15,048 nt of DNA from an uncultured Oscillospiraceae bacterium. GTDB taxonomy: Bacteria; Bacillota; Clostridia; Oscillospirales; Acutalibacteraceae. Location of the stretch: the NCBI GenBank assembly GCA_902478455.1, contig CABSLJ010000046.1, positions 1-15,048 of the forward strand, read 5' to 3'. Position numbers and translations under genes: made by a program. Positions 1-6,881 of the stretch are shown one piece after another. Each line of letters starts with the position of its first letter. Within the stretch, counting starts at the first letter, position 1. Under the pieces are notes generated by a model. That model worked only from the letters and a program-made list of their open reading frames with translations, ran no database searches and was not told where the DNA came from.

Positions 1-1
1 A

Positions 2-1096
2 GCCATATACAACGGCACCAGGTCTTTGCCGGAAACGCTGGTCAGCATGATCACCACTCGAGGCGATCAACTGAACAGCTTTTGCAAAGAGATGGACGAT
101 TACGCCGTCAAGGTCCTGCGCGGGCTTACTTCCGCGGAGGACTTTTTTGTTGACATCTACTGCCTGGACCCGGGGGACGACATCTGGGATGAAGCCAACT
201 GGATCAAGGCCAATCCCTTTCTTTGCCTGGATTCGGAACGCATGGAGACGCTGAGACAGGATGCACAGACGGCGAGAGACATGGGTGGTTCCGAGTTGCG
301 GGACTTTCTCACAAAGTGCCTGAACATGTGGGTAAAGAACACCGACGACCAGTTCATCGATCCCGAGGCGTGGAAGGGTTGCGGTTCCGACCGCCGCCTG
401 GCCGATATTGTGGAGGCCGGTTTCCGTGATTGCTGGGTCGGGCTGGATTTGTCCAGCGGCGGAGACCTGACCACGCTGGCGCTGGAGTTCCCGCTGGTCG
501 GAAGGTACTACCTGTACAGCCATAGCTTCATGCCGCGCGGCCGTCTGGAGGAACACATGGAAACGGACCTCGCGCCGTATGACCTCTGGGAATCCCAAGG
601 CGGGATCACCGTCACCGGCGGCAGCACGGACTACATGAACGATTATAAGTTCATTGTTTCCCATCTGATTGAACTGCGCGAGCGCTTTGGGCTTAACTAC
701 CTGGGAATCGGCATCGACCCGCACAACGCGGCAGGAGTCATGCAGGACCTGGAGGCTCTGGGGTGCCCGGTTGTGACGATCACGCAGAGCGCCCGGAGCC
801 TGAACGATGCTACGGTGGCGATTCAGCTGCTGACCAAATCCGGTCAATTGGAGTACGACGCCGGAAATGAGCTGCTGACCTGGTCCATGGTCAACGCGGC
901 CGTGGTGCGAAACAGCTTTGAAGAGATCAAGGTCGACAAGAAGCCGGGCGCTCGCTTCAAGCGGATCGATCCGGTCGATGCAGTCATAGACGCTCACGCG
1001 CTGATGTTGTTGTCCAACGGAGCGGAGGGCGGCATGGACGTCGACGGCGCGCTGGATAACTATCTGGCCCTGATGGGGTGGAACAAGGAGGAGTAA
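2..1096 (+). CDS. terL: Phage terminase large subunit, C-terminal part (5' end outside window)
   Basis: Motor and nuclease subunit that drives DNA into the procapsid and cuts the concatemer. The frame is open from base 2, so the N-terminal ATPase domain with the Walker motifs lies upstream and is not seen. What remains begins just before a segment resembling the ATPase coupling motif (MITTRGDQLNSF), followed by the linker pattern IYCLDPGDDIWDEANWIKAN typical of HK97-type (Terminase_1) enzymes. The RNase H-like nuclease domain follows, with three Asp residues in the expected contexts: GLDLSSGGDLT (Asp codon 446-448), GIGIDPHN (716-718) and VIDAHAL (989-991). An internal TTG at 26 is not the true start. 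The gene ends 3 bases before the portal gene, and the portal's ribosome binding site lies inside its last codons. The family assignment is secure; the subtype is inferred. Confidence 0.93.
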   Translation, partial: AIYNGTRSLPETLVSMITTRGDQLNSFCKEMDDYAVKVLRGLTSAEDFFVDIYCLDPGDDIWDEANWIKANPFLCLDSERMETLRQDAQTARDMGGSELRDFLTKCLNMWVKNTDDQFIDPEAWKGCGSDRRLADIVEAGFRDCWVGLDLSSGGDLTTLALEFPLVGRYYLYSHSFMPRGRLEEHMETDLAPYDLWESQGGITVTGGSTDYMNDYKFIVSHLIELRERFGLNYLGIGIDPHNAAGVMQDLEALGCPVVTITQSARSLNDATVAIQLLTKSGQLEYDAGNELLTWSMVNAAVVRNSFEEIKVDKKPGARFKRIDPVDAVIDAHALMLLSNGAEGGMDVDGALDNYLALMGWNKEE

Positions 1097-1099
1097 GCA

Positions 1100-2365
1100 A
1101 TGGGGATTTTTGACCGGATGCGGAACCGAAAAAGCACTGTGACGGACCAGCAGATGACGCTGAACCAGCTGCTTGACTGGCTGGGCGTGCATGACGTCTC
1201 CGGAGGAGCGTTGTCGGAGGCCACCTATTTTGCCTGTATTAAGGTATTGTCCGAAAGCGTGGGCAAGCTGCCGCTGCGGCTGATGCAGTCCACGCCGGAT
1301 CGGGGGGTCGTCCCGCTGATTGAGCACAGGTATTATCGCATGTTGGGAGAGCGCCCGAACCGATTTATGAGCGCAAGCGTGTTTTGGACCTATATGGAGT
1401 ACTGCCGCAACCACTTCGGAAACGCCTACGCATGGATCGATACGAGAGACCCGGCGTGCCCGCAGCTGTGGCCGCTGCACCCCGAACACGTCCGGGTATA
1501 TTACGACAACGCCTGCAGGCTGGCGTCCGTGCCGGACGTCTACTATGTACTGTCCACCTCGACCGGACCTATCACTTACGGTTCCGAGGAAGTGCTGCAC
1601 TTTAAGACGCACCAGACCGTGGACGGGTTGGTGGGTGTATCTGTACGGGAGCAGCTGGCTGGCACCATCCAAGGAAACATCAAAGCTCAGAAGATGGTAA
1701 ATCGGATGTACGACAACGGGATGACAGCAAAAGCCGTGCTGCAGTATACCGGGAATTTAAAGGACGCCAGTGTGGAACTGCTGACCAAAGGCATCGAGGC
1801 GTATGCCAAGGGCGAGATGAAGGACAGGGGCGTGGAAAACATCATCCCCATGCCGTTGGGGATGACTCTTACGCCGCTGAATTTGAAATTGGCGGACAGT
1901 CAATTCCTGGAGGTCAAACAGTACAGCGCCCTGCAGATTGCGGCCGCCTTCGGGGTTAAGCCCGCGCAGGTGGGAGACTACACCAAGAGCAGCTACGCGA
2001 GCGTGGAGGCGCAGCAGTTGTCCTTTCTGGTCGATACGCTGCTGTTTAACCTGAAACAGTACGAGGAAGAGACCTCCTGGAAGCTGCTGTCTGACGAGGA
2101 GGAAACTCGTGGAATCCTTGCGAAGTTTAACACCTCTGCCTTGCTGAGAACTGATCAGCAGACACAGATCACAACCCTATCCACGGCAGTCAGCAATTTT
2201 CTTCTGACGCCGAACGAGGCGCGGGAGCGGCTGGATTTGCCGCACAAAGAAGGCGGGGACAACCTGCTGGGCAACGGGGCTGCAATCCCGGTACAACTGG
2301 CCGGGCAGCAATATACCTCACAGGCGGGAACGTCTGCGGGAAGTACGGCGGGAAAGGAGGGATAG
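1100..2365 (+). CDS. HK97-family portal protein
   Basis: Twelve-subunit ring at one capsid vertex through which DNA enters and leaves, and to which terminase and neck proteins bind. The 421-residue length fits HK97-type portals. The N-terminal region reads LSEATYFACIKVLSESVGKLP, a hallmark of the Phage_portal family (alternating A/C-I-x-x-L-S-E-x-V-x-x-L-P). It is followed by RPNRFMSASVFW, a common portal segment. Near residues 290-310, AAFGVKPAQVGDY and SSYASVEAQQLSF match the conserved 'FGVPP..lG..... n.e......' region. The C-terminal part is rich in Gln, Gly and Ala and is probably flexible. The ATG at 1100 is preceded by AAGGAGGAG at 1085-1093 with good spacing. Its position between terminase and protease supports the call. 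Confidence 0.95.
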   Translation: MGIFDRMRNRKSTVTDQQMTLNQLLDWLGVHDVSGGALSEATYFACIKVLSESVGKLPLRLMQSTPDRGVVPLIEHRYYRMLGERPNRFMSASVFWTYMEYCRNHFGNAYAWIDTRDPACPQLWPLHPEHVRVYYDNACRLASVPDVYYVLSTSTGPITYGSEEVLHFKTHQTVDGLVGVSVREQLAGTIQGNIKAQKMVNRMYDNGMTAKAVLQYTGNLKDASVELLTKGIEAYAKGEMKDRGVENIIPMPLGMTLTPLNLKLADSQFLEVKQYSALQIAAAFGVKPAQVGDYTKSSYASVEAQQLSFLVDTLLFNLKQYEEETSWKLLSDEEETRGILAKFNTSALLRTDQQTQITTLSTAVSNFLLTPNEARERLDLPHKEGGDNLLGNGAAIPVQLAGQQYTSQAGTSAGSTAGKEG

Positions 2366-2370
2366 AGAGC

Positions 2371-3135
2371 ATGGAATATCAAACCGACAAAAGCGTGTCG
2401 CCCGGGCTGATCTATAAGGCAGCGCAGCTGGAACAGCAGGAAGTCACGGAGGCGGAATTGAAGGCGATCAATAAGTACACCCTGACGCCGCTGACGGCCG
2501 AAGAGGTTTTCACCTTCAAGGCCGTGCTGTGCGACACCGAGCTCGACCGTCAATTCGAGCACTTCTCGCCGAAGGCGCTGAAAGAAATGCAAAAGCTTTT
2601 CCTTGGCCGCCCGATCATCAAGGACCATATGGCAAAATCCGACAACCAGGTAGCGCGGATATACTCCACCGAGGTGGTAGACGGCGGGAAGCTGATGAAA
2701 AACGGAGAGCCTTATCTGCAGTTGGTGGCGCAGTGTTACATGGTACGCACCGACGGCAACAAAGACCTGATCACGGAGATCAACGCCGGGATCAAGAAGG
2801 AAGGCAGCGTCGGCTTTCGTGCGGCGTCGTCCATCTGCAGCATCTGCGGGACGGACAACGCGAAGGGTTATTGCAGACATTGGCCGGGCCGGCTGTACGA
2901 CAAGGAAGGCGGAAAGACGGTCTGCACGTTCAAACTGGACGGCGTTTCCGACGCCTACGAGTTCAGCCTGGTTGCCGTACCGGCGCAGCGCCAGGCGGGC
3001 GTGAGCAAGAATTACGCCGGGGAGCCGGTTTATGCGCCGGCGGAGCAGGAAGACCACAAGGCCGCGGACAATAGACGCGAGCGGGAACTCAGGCTCCGCG
3101 CGAGGCTGGCCGAACAAAATCTCAAAAACAACTAA
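2371..3135 (+). CDS. Prohead maturation protease (HK97-like, with Cys/His cluster)
   Basis: Protease that cleaves the delta domain of the capsid protein, and itself, during head maturation. It has 254 residues. His86 sits in GRPIIKDHMA, Ser146 in KEGSVGFRAA, and the C-terminal region has YEFSLVAVPAQ; these match the His, Ser and 'e.SLV..PA' elements of the U35/HK97 prohead protease fold. Between the Ser motif and the 'SLV' strand lies a Cys/His cluster, C156-x2-C159-x8-C168-x-H170, followed by WPG, which looks like a small metal-binding insertion. The C-terminal tail (about residues 220-254) is charged and probably helical. The ribosome binding site AAAGGAGGG is at 2353-2361, within the end of the portal gene. 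It stands directly before the capsid gene, as expected. The protease role is inferred from motifs and position; metal binding is untested. Confidence 0.85.
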   Translation: MEYQTDKSVSPGLIYKAAQLEQQEVTEAELKAINKYTLTPLTAEEVFTFKAVLCDTELDRQFEHFSPKALKEMQKLFLGRPIIKDHMAKSDNQVARIYSTEVVDGGKLMKNGEPYLQLVAQCYMVRTDGNKDLITEINAGIKKEGSVGFRAASSICSICGTDNAKGYCRHWPGRLYDKEGGKTVCTFKLDGVSDAYEFSLVAVPAQRQAGVSKNYAGEPVYAPAEQEDHKAADNRRERELRLRARLAEQNLKNN

Positions 3136-3148
3136 GGAGGACAATGAT

Positions 3149-4276
3149 ATGAACAAGAAGATGAGAGAGCTGCAGGCTCGAATCCTGGAACTGACCGATA
3201 TTGTCAAGGGATACATGGCGGAAGGCGAAGGCCGCGATCTTGAAAAGGCCGAGGCGACGCTGGACAAGATCGATGAGCTGCAGAAAGAATATGACCTAGA
3301 GGCGCGCATTTCCGAAAGAGGTAAAGCGGAGGTGCCTGCTGAAGAGGTAGCCAAGGACACCAAGACGGATGGCTTCCGAGTGATGGCAAAAATGCTCAAC
3401 CGTCAGCGTCTGGATGACCGTGAAAAGACCGCGCTAGTCTCCGGCACCGACGCTGCCAGCGGAGAGAATTATCTGGTACCGGACGATGTCAGGGCGGAAA
3501 TCCACGAGCTCCGGAAGAGCTATATTTCCGCAAAGGACCTGATTTCCGTTGTCCCGACCGACAGCCTGACAGGCAAGATCAACTATGAAAGCGGCACTCC
3601 CGCCGGACTGACCGCCTTTGACGACGGCGACGCCATCGCCGAGGAAACCGCTGTCAGCTTCGCCCAGAAATCCTTCACAATCGGCCACTATGGGAAGCTT
3701 ATCCCCGTCTCCCGCATTCTGGTCGGAGCGGAAAAGGCCGGACTGATGTCCTACCTGGACCGCTGGTTTGTAAAGAACGCCGTCCTGACCGAAAACGCCC
3801 AGATATTCAGCACCTTGAAATCCGGGTATAACAGCGGCACGCCCAAGGCTCTGGCCGGATGGTCGGCCTTTAAGAAGTCTATCAACAAAGACCTGGACCC
3901 CTCCTGTCTGCTTGACGGCGTGATCGTGACCAATCAATCCGGCTTTGCCTGTCTGGATGAAGAGGTCGATGGTAATGGACGCCCAATCCTGGAAGCCAAC
4001 CCCGCCAATCCCACCCAGAAAATCTTCCAGGGGTTGACCATCCATGTGTTCCCCGACGCGCAGCTGGCGAATATTGACGGCACCCATTTCCCTGTTCTGT
4101 ACGGTTCTCTGAAGGCCGGAGCCAATTTCATGGATTACAGCCGTCTGGAGTTCGCCGTTTCCGAACACGCCGAGTTCAAGAAAAACCAGAATCTGCTGCG
4201 CGTCATCGAAGGCTTTGACGTCATGTCCACCGATACCAGCGCTTACATCTACGGCAGCCTGACCGCCACCGCATAG
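3149..4276 (+). CDS. Major capsid protein, HK97 fold
   Basis: Main shell protein, 375 residues from this start. The first 50 or so residues are charged and heptad-like (RELQARILELTDIVKGYM and onward), a typical delta/scaffolding domain removed by the prohead protease. The mature part probably begins near residue 85-98, before GTDAASGENYLVPDDVRAEI, the usual start of HK97-type capsids. Later segments such as SFTIGHYGKLIPVSRIL and GSLKAGANFMDYSRLEFAVS also fit the fold. The open frame extends upstream to 3032 inside the protease gene, but the ATG at 3149 has AAGGAGG at 3134-3140 with 8-base spacing and gives the normal MNKKMRELQ start. No separate scaffold gene is present, which agrees with a fused delta domain. 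The exact cleavage site cannot be fixed from sequence alone. Confidence 0.95.
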   Translation: MNKKMRELQARILELTDIVKGYMAEGEGRDLEKAEATLDKIDELQKEYDLEARISERGKAEVPAEEVAKDTKTDGFRVMAKMLNRQRLDDREKTALVSGTDAASGENYLVPDDVRAEIHELRKSYISAKDLISVVPTDSLTGKINYESGTPAGLTAFDDGDAIAEETAVSFAQKSFTIGHYGKLIPVSRILVGAEKAGLMSYLDRWFVKNAVLTENAQIFSTLKSGYNSGTPKALAGWSAFKKSINKDLDPSCLLDGVIVTNQSGFACLDEEVDGNGRPILEANPANPTQKIFQGLTIHVFPDAQLANIDGTHFPVLYGSLKAGANFMDYSRLEFAVSEHAEFKKNQNLLRVIEGFDVMSTDTSAYIYGSLTATA

Positions 4277-4306
4277 CATCTGAAACCGGCATAAGGAGTG
4301 ACAGAA

Positions 4307-4552
4307 ATGGCAGGAGTATCTGCAAAAGTACATTGTATCGACGGAAAAAACCTGGTCATCGAAAGCGGAGGCAGCCTGGAAATCAAATCGGGGGCCGCCG
4401 TGTCCGGGATTCCAGCAGCCACCACAAGCACGCCCGGCGCGGTCAAAATGGCCGCAAAAGTGGCGGAGGCCGCCGGAGAGGCTCCGACCGCAGCGGAATT
4501 TAAAGCGCTGCTGGATGCGCTGATTGCCGCGGGAATCATGTCCGGCGCATAA
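4307..4552 (+). CDS. Small head-fibre-like protein
   Basis: 81 residues. The N-terminal half is a short beta-like segment (KVHCIDGKNLVIESGGSLEI). A Pro/Thr/Ser/Ala-rich linker leads to STPGAVKMAAKVAEA and then to a C-terminal helix pair, PTAAEFKALLDALIAAGIM. The pattern 'pGvVK.aaavad...a.....lNaLLaaLraAGlm' is shared by head fibre proteins (Phage_fiber_2 type) in many Gram-positive phages, where they decorate the capsid. The location immediately after the major capsid gene agrees with a head decoration role. An upstream GTG in frame at 4298 is rejected because AAGGAG at 4293-4298 is well spaced for the ATG at 4307. The family match is by eye and moderate. It could alternatively be another small capsid decoration protein. 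Confidence 0.62.
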   Translation: MAGVSAKVHCIDGKNLVIESGGSLEIKSGAAVSGIPAATTSTPGAVKMAAKVAEAAGEAPTAAEFKALLDALIAAGIMSGA

Positions 4553-4591
4553 AGGCTCTCTCTGGATTAATTGAGAGAAAGGGGTGGCCGC

Positions 4592-4906
4592 ATGGCCGTA
4601 ACAATCGAAGACGCCCGGGATTATTTGGGGATTGATGCCACCGATGACGCCCTGATCAATAAGAACGTGACGCGGGCGCTGGGCACGGCGGTCAAAACGC
4701 TGCACGGAGCCGTGGGCGAGGACGTGGAAACGTATCTGCCCGGAGACAGCCGAATTGACGAGCTGACCCTGATCTATCTGGATGATCTGTACAGCGACCG
4801 GGGCGTAAGCGCAAAGGTCAGTGGTGCCACCCGCCGTCTGGTGGCGGATATGGAGCTGCAGCTCCGCATGGAACTGCGTGCGGCAAAAGGAGCGGTGCCC
4901 GGATGA
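4592..4906 (+). CDS. Head-tail connector protein, gp6-like
   Basis: 104 residues, predicted helical. It has the usual N-terminal signature of the HK97 gp6 / SPP1 gp15-like connector family: MAVTIEDARDYLGIDATDDA, then helices that would pack as a ring below the portal. It follows the head genes and begins the neck block. The frame opens at a TTG at 4571, but the ATG at 4592 is preferred because of the AAAGGGG-like binding site at 4579-4584 and the typical start 'M.vtleeak.yLriD..dDd'. The stop overlaps the next start (ATGA at 4903-4906), suggesting translational coupling. Its likely role is to extend the portal channel and dock the adaptor protein encoded next. Confidence 0.8.
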   Translation: MAVTIEDARDYLGIDATDDALINKNVTRALGTAVKTLHGAVGEDVETYLPGDSRIDELTLIYLDDLYSDRGVSAKVSGATRRLVADMELQLRMELRAAKGAVPG

Positions 4907-5208
4907 GTTATTACCCTGTGACCGTTCAGCGCCTGAACGAAGAAACGGAAGAGTGGAGCGACGTGCTGCACCTGCACGCCATCAGGGTCAACCGGACCGG
5001 AGGCGGCGAGAGCTTTAACGCCGGCGCGGATCAGTATCACCCGACGCTGACCTTTGAATTCCGATACTGCACGGACTTGGAAGCCGTGGCATACAGCCCG
5101 CAAATTCACAGACTGATTTACCGGGGACACACTTTTGATGTGCGCAACTACGACGACTACATGGAACAACATCGTACAGTTAAATTGGTGGGGATGAGTT
5201 ATGGCTGA
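4903..5208 (+). CDS. Head-tail adaptor / joining protein
   Basis: 101 residues, mostly beta. Features such as YPVTVQRLNEETEEWSDV at the N-terminus, GGGESFNAGADQYHPTLTFEF in the middle and IHRLIYRGHTFDVRNYDDY near the end follow the phage head-tail joining family (SPP1 gp16 / Phage_H_T_join type). In that family a small beta barrel closes the capsid after packaging and binds the tail. It is coupled to the previous gene by an ATGA overlap and overlaps the next gene by 8 bases. GGAG at 4889-4892 serves as binding site. The order gp6-like, adaptor, gp10-like is standard for these phages and supports the assignment. Confidence 0.8.
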   Translation: MSYYPVTVQRLNEETEEWSDVLHLHAIRVNRTGGGESFNAGADQYHPTLTFEFRYCTDLEAVAYSPQIHRLIYRGHTFDVRNYDDYMEQHRTVKLVGMSYG

Positions 5209-5593
5209 TAAGATTAAACCGGGCGATCTGCGCGCGGCAATCGAGTCCACTCTGACCATATACGGGCAAGAGGTGGAGGACGCCGTCGAGCGCACCACCA
5301 AGCAGTCCATGGATGATCTGGTCAGCCGTACCCGAGCCACGGCTCCGAAGGGGCGTCGGGGAAAGTTCCGGAGAAAAATTTCATCCCAGAAGCTGCCTTC
5401 CACACGTGGCTCCCGGTATCTCTGGTTTGTCAAGGCCCCGGATCACCGGTTGACGCATCTGGTGGTCAACGGTCACGCGAAAAAGAACGGCGGGAGGACA
5501 AAGGGCAACCCGTTTCTGTCCAACGCCCTGGAAGCGGTCCTTCCGGACTATGAGGAGAAGATGGAGGAGGCGATCCGCAATGGTGGTGGATGA
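5201..5593 (+). CDS. HK97 gp10-like tail/neck protein
   Basis: 130 residues. An N-terminal helix (residues about 8-45) with RTTKQSMDDLVSRTRATAPK is followed by the basic stretch GRRGKFRRKISSQKL, then RYLWFVKAPDHRLTHLVVNGH and GNPFLSNALEAVLPDYEEKM. This layout (a helix, 'aP..tG.l..si', then '.HllE.GH', then 'pflrpAl.....') is characteristic of the HK97 gp10 family found between head-closure and tail-terminator genes. The ribosome binding site is weak (GGTGGGG, 5187-5193), so translation is probably coupled to the upstream gene, whose stop lies 8 bases inside. The family's exact structural role (head-tail joining or minor tail) is not well fixed. Confidence 0.78.
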   Translation: MADKIKPGDLRAAIESTLTIYGQEVEDAVERTTKQSMDDLVSRTRATAPKGRRGKFRRKISSQKLPSTRGSRYLWFVKAPDHRLTHLVVNGHAKKNGGRTKGNPFLSNALEAVLPDYEEKMEEAIRNGGG

Positions 5594-5900
5594 CATTTTA
5601 ACCGCCGCGGGCGTGAAATACCGTGAGACGAGATTCCCCAAACCTCCCTCCGGCACTTACGCCGTGTATCTGGATGATGTGACCGCCGACGGCCCGGATG
5701 GACTCAACCGCGTATTTACCCATGATATCACGGTCGAACTGTACGAACCCGCGCCGGATGAGGCGACTGAAGCCGCCGTTGAGGCGGCAATCGATGAAAA
5801 GGGGCTGCCCTGGACGAAGCAGGCGCGATACTGGATTCAGGAGGAGCAGCTCTACCAAACGATCTATGAATTCACCTTCATTGAGAAAAGGAGGCCATGA
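5580..5900 (+). CDS. Putative tail terminator / tail completion protein
   Basis: 106 residues from the ATG at 5580. The sequence starts MVVDDILTAAGVKYRETRFPK and continues with TYAVYLDDVTADGPDG, THDITVELYEPAPDEATEA and a C-terminal strand, LYQTIYEFTFIEKRR. The alpha/beta pattern, with an N-terminal helix, '..tY.vy.d......ad........h...ieLY', two helices and a final strand, resembles small tail terminator proteins that cap the tube and bind the head. Position, after gp10-like and directly before the tube gene, is the main support. The frame is open from 5550, but GGAGGAGG at 5563-5570 with 9-base spacing selects the ATG at 5580. It overlaps the previous gene by 14 bases. The function is inferred mainly from gene order. 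Confidence 0.62.
   Translation: MVVDDILTAAGVKYRETRFPKPPSGTYAVYLDDVTADGPDGLNRVFTHDITVELYEPAPDEATEAAVEAAIDEKGLPWTKQARYWIQEEQLYQTIYEFTFIEKRRP
5887..5894 (+). promoter_or_regulatory. Ribosome binding site that favours a GTG start for the tube gene
   Basis: AAAGGAGG ends only 2 bases before the ATG at 5897, which is too close for normal initiation. It is 8 bases from the in-frame GTG at 5903. The GTG therefore seems the better start, giving a protein beginning MAKRDKSTITLGSG. Confidence 0.6.
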
Positions 5901-5902
5901 AC

Positions 5903-6451
5903 GTGGCAAAGAGAGACAAGAGCACCATCACCCTGGGCTCCGGTAAAATCTACCTGGAAGCCTTTTCCGACACCATGCCCACAGTTGACACGATCTGTAC
6001 AGACGACAATCTGCTGGGATACATCAAGGGCGGTGCGGCCCTCGAATACACAGAGGAAACCTACGAGGAAAAGGATGATCTTGGCTATGTGTCAAAAATC
6101 ATCACCACATCCGAGGAAGCTATCCTCAGGTGCGGCTTGCTAACATGGAACGGCACAACTCTAAAGAGCTTGATCGACCGCTGTGCGTCCACTGAGGCCG
6201 AAGGAAAGCGTACCACGAAGATCGGCGGAGCCGGTAACGCGCAGGGGGGATACTATGCAATCTGTTTTGCACATGAGGACCCCACAGACGGCGACCTGTG
6301 GATTTTGATCAAGGGCCGTAACACCGCCGGCGCAACTCTGACCTTCGCGGCCGACGAGGGGACGGTGGTGGAGCCTGAGTTTAAGGCAATGCCGCACGAT
6401 GATGACGGTACGCTAATCGAACTGATCGAGGAGATTCCCTCGCAAGGTTAA
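5903..6451 (+). CDS. Major tail tube protein
   Basis: 182 residues from GTG 5903, or 184 if the ATG at 5897 is used. It stacks as rings to make the tail tube. The N-terminus KRDKSTITLGSGKIYLEAF is typical of Gram-positive siphovirus tube proteins. Next comes a strand-rich body with GYIKGGAALEYTEETYE and DDLGYVSKIITTSEEA, and a C-terminal part with ATLTFAADEGTVVEPEFKAM, the usual 'f..d.gtv....F.a...' ending of this fold. It lies directly after the neck block and before the chaperone pair, the conserved place for this gene. No sheath gene follows, so the tail should be non-contractile. No Ig-like extension is visible after the stop codon. A terminator-like hairpin immediately downstream may raise its level relative to later genes. 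Confidence 0.82.
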   Translation: MAKRDKSTITLGSGKIYLEAFSDTMPTVDTICTDDNLLGYIKGGAALEYTEETYEEKDDLGYVSKIITTSEEAILRCGLLTWNGTTLKSLIDRCASTEAEGKRTTKIGGAGNAQGGYYAICFAHEDPTDGDLWILIKGRNTAGATLTFAADEGTVVEPEFKAMPHDDDGTLIELIEEIPSQG

Positions 6452-6463
6452 GGGACTGGAGCT

Positions 6464-6497
6464 GCAGCGGGGTTGAAATTACCCCGCTGCTTCTTTT
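6464..6497 (+). terminator. Rho-independent terminator-like hairpin after the tube gene
   Basis: A perfect 10-bp stem pairs 6464-6473 (GCAGCGGGGT) with 6481-6490 (ACCCCGCTGC). The loop is 7 bases, and TTCTTTT follows at 6491-6497. It sits in the longest gap of the window, 12 bases after the tube stop codon. Because essential tail genes on the same strand follow at once and no new promoter is evident, it probably acts as a partial terminator or mRNA-stabilising hairpin, lowering chaperone and tape measure expression relative to the tube protein. Confidence 0.75.
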
Positions 6498-6509
6498 GGG
6501 AGGCAACGC

Positions 6510-6842
6510 ATGGATAAAACAGTGAATTTAAAAACATATAGCGCACCCACTTTATGGGTAGAAATTGACGACCTGCGTATCCCCTGCGCCGTTCCGACCG
6601 TCGCAACGACAGAGGAAATTATGAATAAGGCGGGGGGATTTATGGATATTAGCCCGGAAATGTCGAAGGAACGATATGACTACGCCTTTGACCTGTTTGC
6701 AGAAATCTTGTCCTGCAATCACAATTTTGTGAGATTCACACCGGACGAATTAAAAAACAAACGAATAACCGTAACACAAATTATCGGTATCCTTACAGAG
6801 TGGGTCCAATTTATAGGAAATCTGGCGACTGAAAAAAACTGA
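6510..6842 (+). CDS. Tail assembly chaperone, short form (gpG-like)
   Basis: 110 residues. Its role by analogy with lambda gpG is to bind the tape measure protein and help start tube polymerisation. The sequence is acidic/hydrophobic with an N-terminal beta-like part (LKTYSAPTLWVEIDDLRIPC) and a helical C-terminal part (SKERYDYAFDLFAEIL, then TVTQIIGILTEWVQFIGNL). I do not recognise a specific named family from sequence alone. The call rests on size, on the position between tube and tape measure genes, and above all on the slippery heptamer in its last codons that joins it to the next frame. GGGAGG at 6498-6503 with 6-base spacing supports the ATG at 6510. Base composition becomes notably AT-richer here than in the upstream genes. 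Confidence 0.8.
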   Translation: MDKTVNLKTYSAPTLWVEIDDLRIPCAVPTVATTEEIMNKAGGFMDISPEMSKERYDYAFDLFAEILSCNHNFVRFTPDELKNKRITVTQIIGILTEWVQFIGNLATEKN

Positions 6843-6881
6843 GGGTGCCCTATTATCCTTCCCCAGCGGACAATAGGGCGC
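6833..6881 (+). promoter_or_regulatory. Programmed -1 ribosomal frameshift signal (slippery heptamer plus stem-loop)
   Basis: The heptamer A AAA AAC (6833-6839) is read in frame as gaA AAA AAC and is followed at once by the stop TGA (6840-6842). Five bases later a stem can form between 6845-6854 (GTGCCCTATT) and 6872-6881 (AATAGGGCGC): 10 base pairs including one G-U, with a 17-base loop. X XXY YYZ heptamer, short spacer and stem-loop are the three known elements of -1 frameshifting. A weak AGGA at 6815-6818, about 14 bases upstream, might add stimulation. A second small hairpin (6919-6923 with 6930-6934) lies downstream. Confidence 0.87.

Noticed and set aside
3032..3148. N-terminal extension of the capsid frame into the protease gene
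   Set aside because: The strong ribosome binding site at 3134-3140 and the usual capsid start favour ATG 3149; the upstream part is a shadow of the protease coding sequence.
2155..3399. Long open frame on the - strand (414 codons)
   Set aside because: It runs antisense across the end of the portal gene, the whole protease gene and the start of the capsid gene. Its translation shows no recognisable motif and no ribosome binding site was noticed. It is a by-product of GC-rich coding on the + strand.
4557..4578. Small inverted repeat TCTCTC / GAGAGA before the connector gene
   Set aside because: Only six pairs with a 10-base loop and no T tract; too weak to call a terminator or a regulatory hairpin.
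3434..4705. Long open frame on the - strand (423 codons)
   Set aside because: Antisense to the capsid, head-fibre and connector genes, with low-complexity Gly/Gln/Arg-rich composition. The + strand genes are well supported by family and ribosome binding sites.
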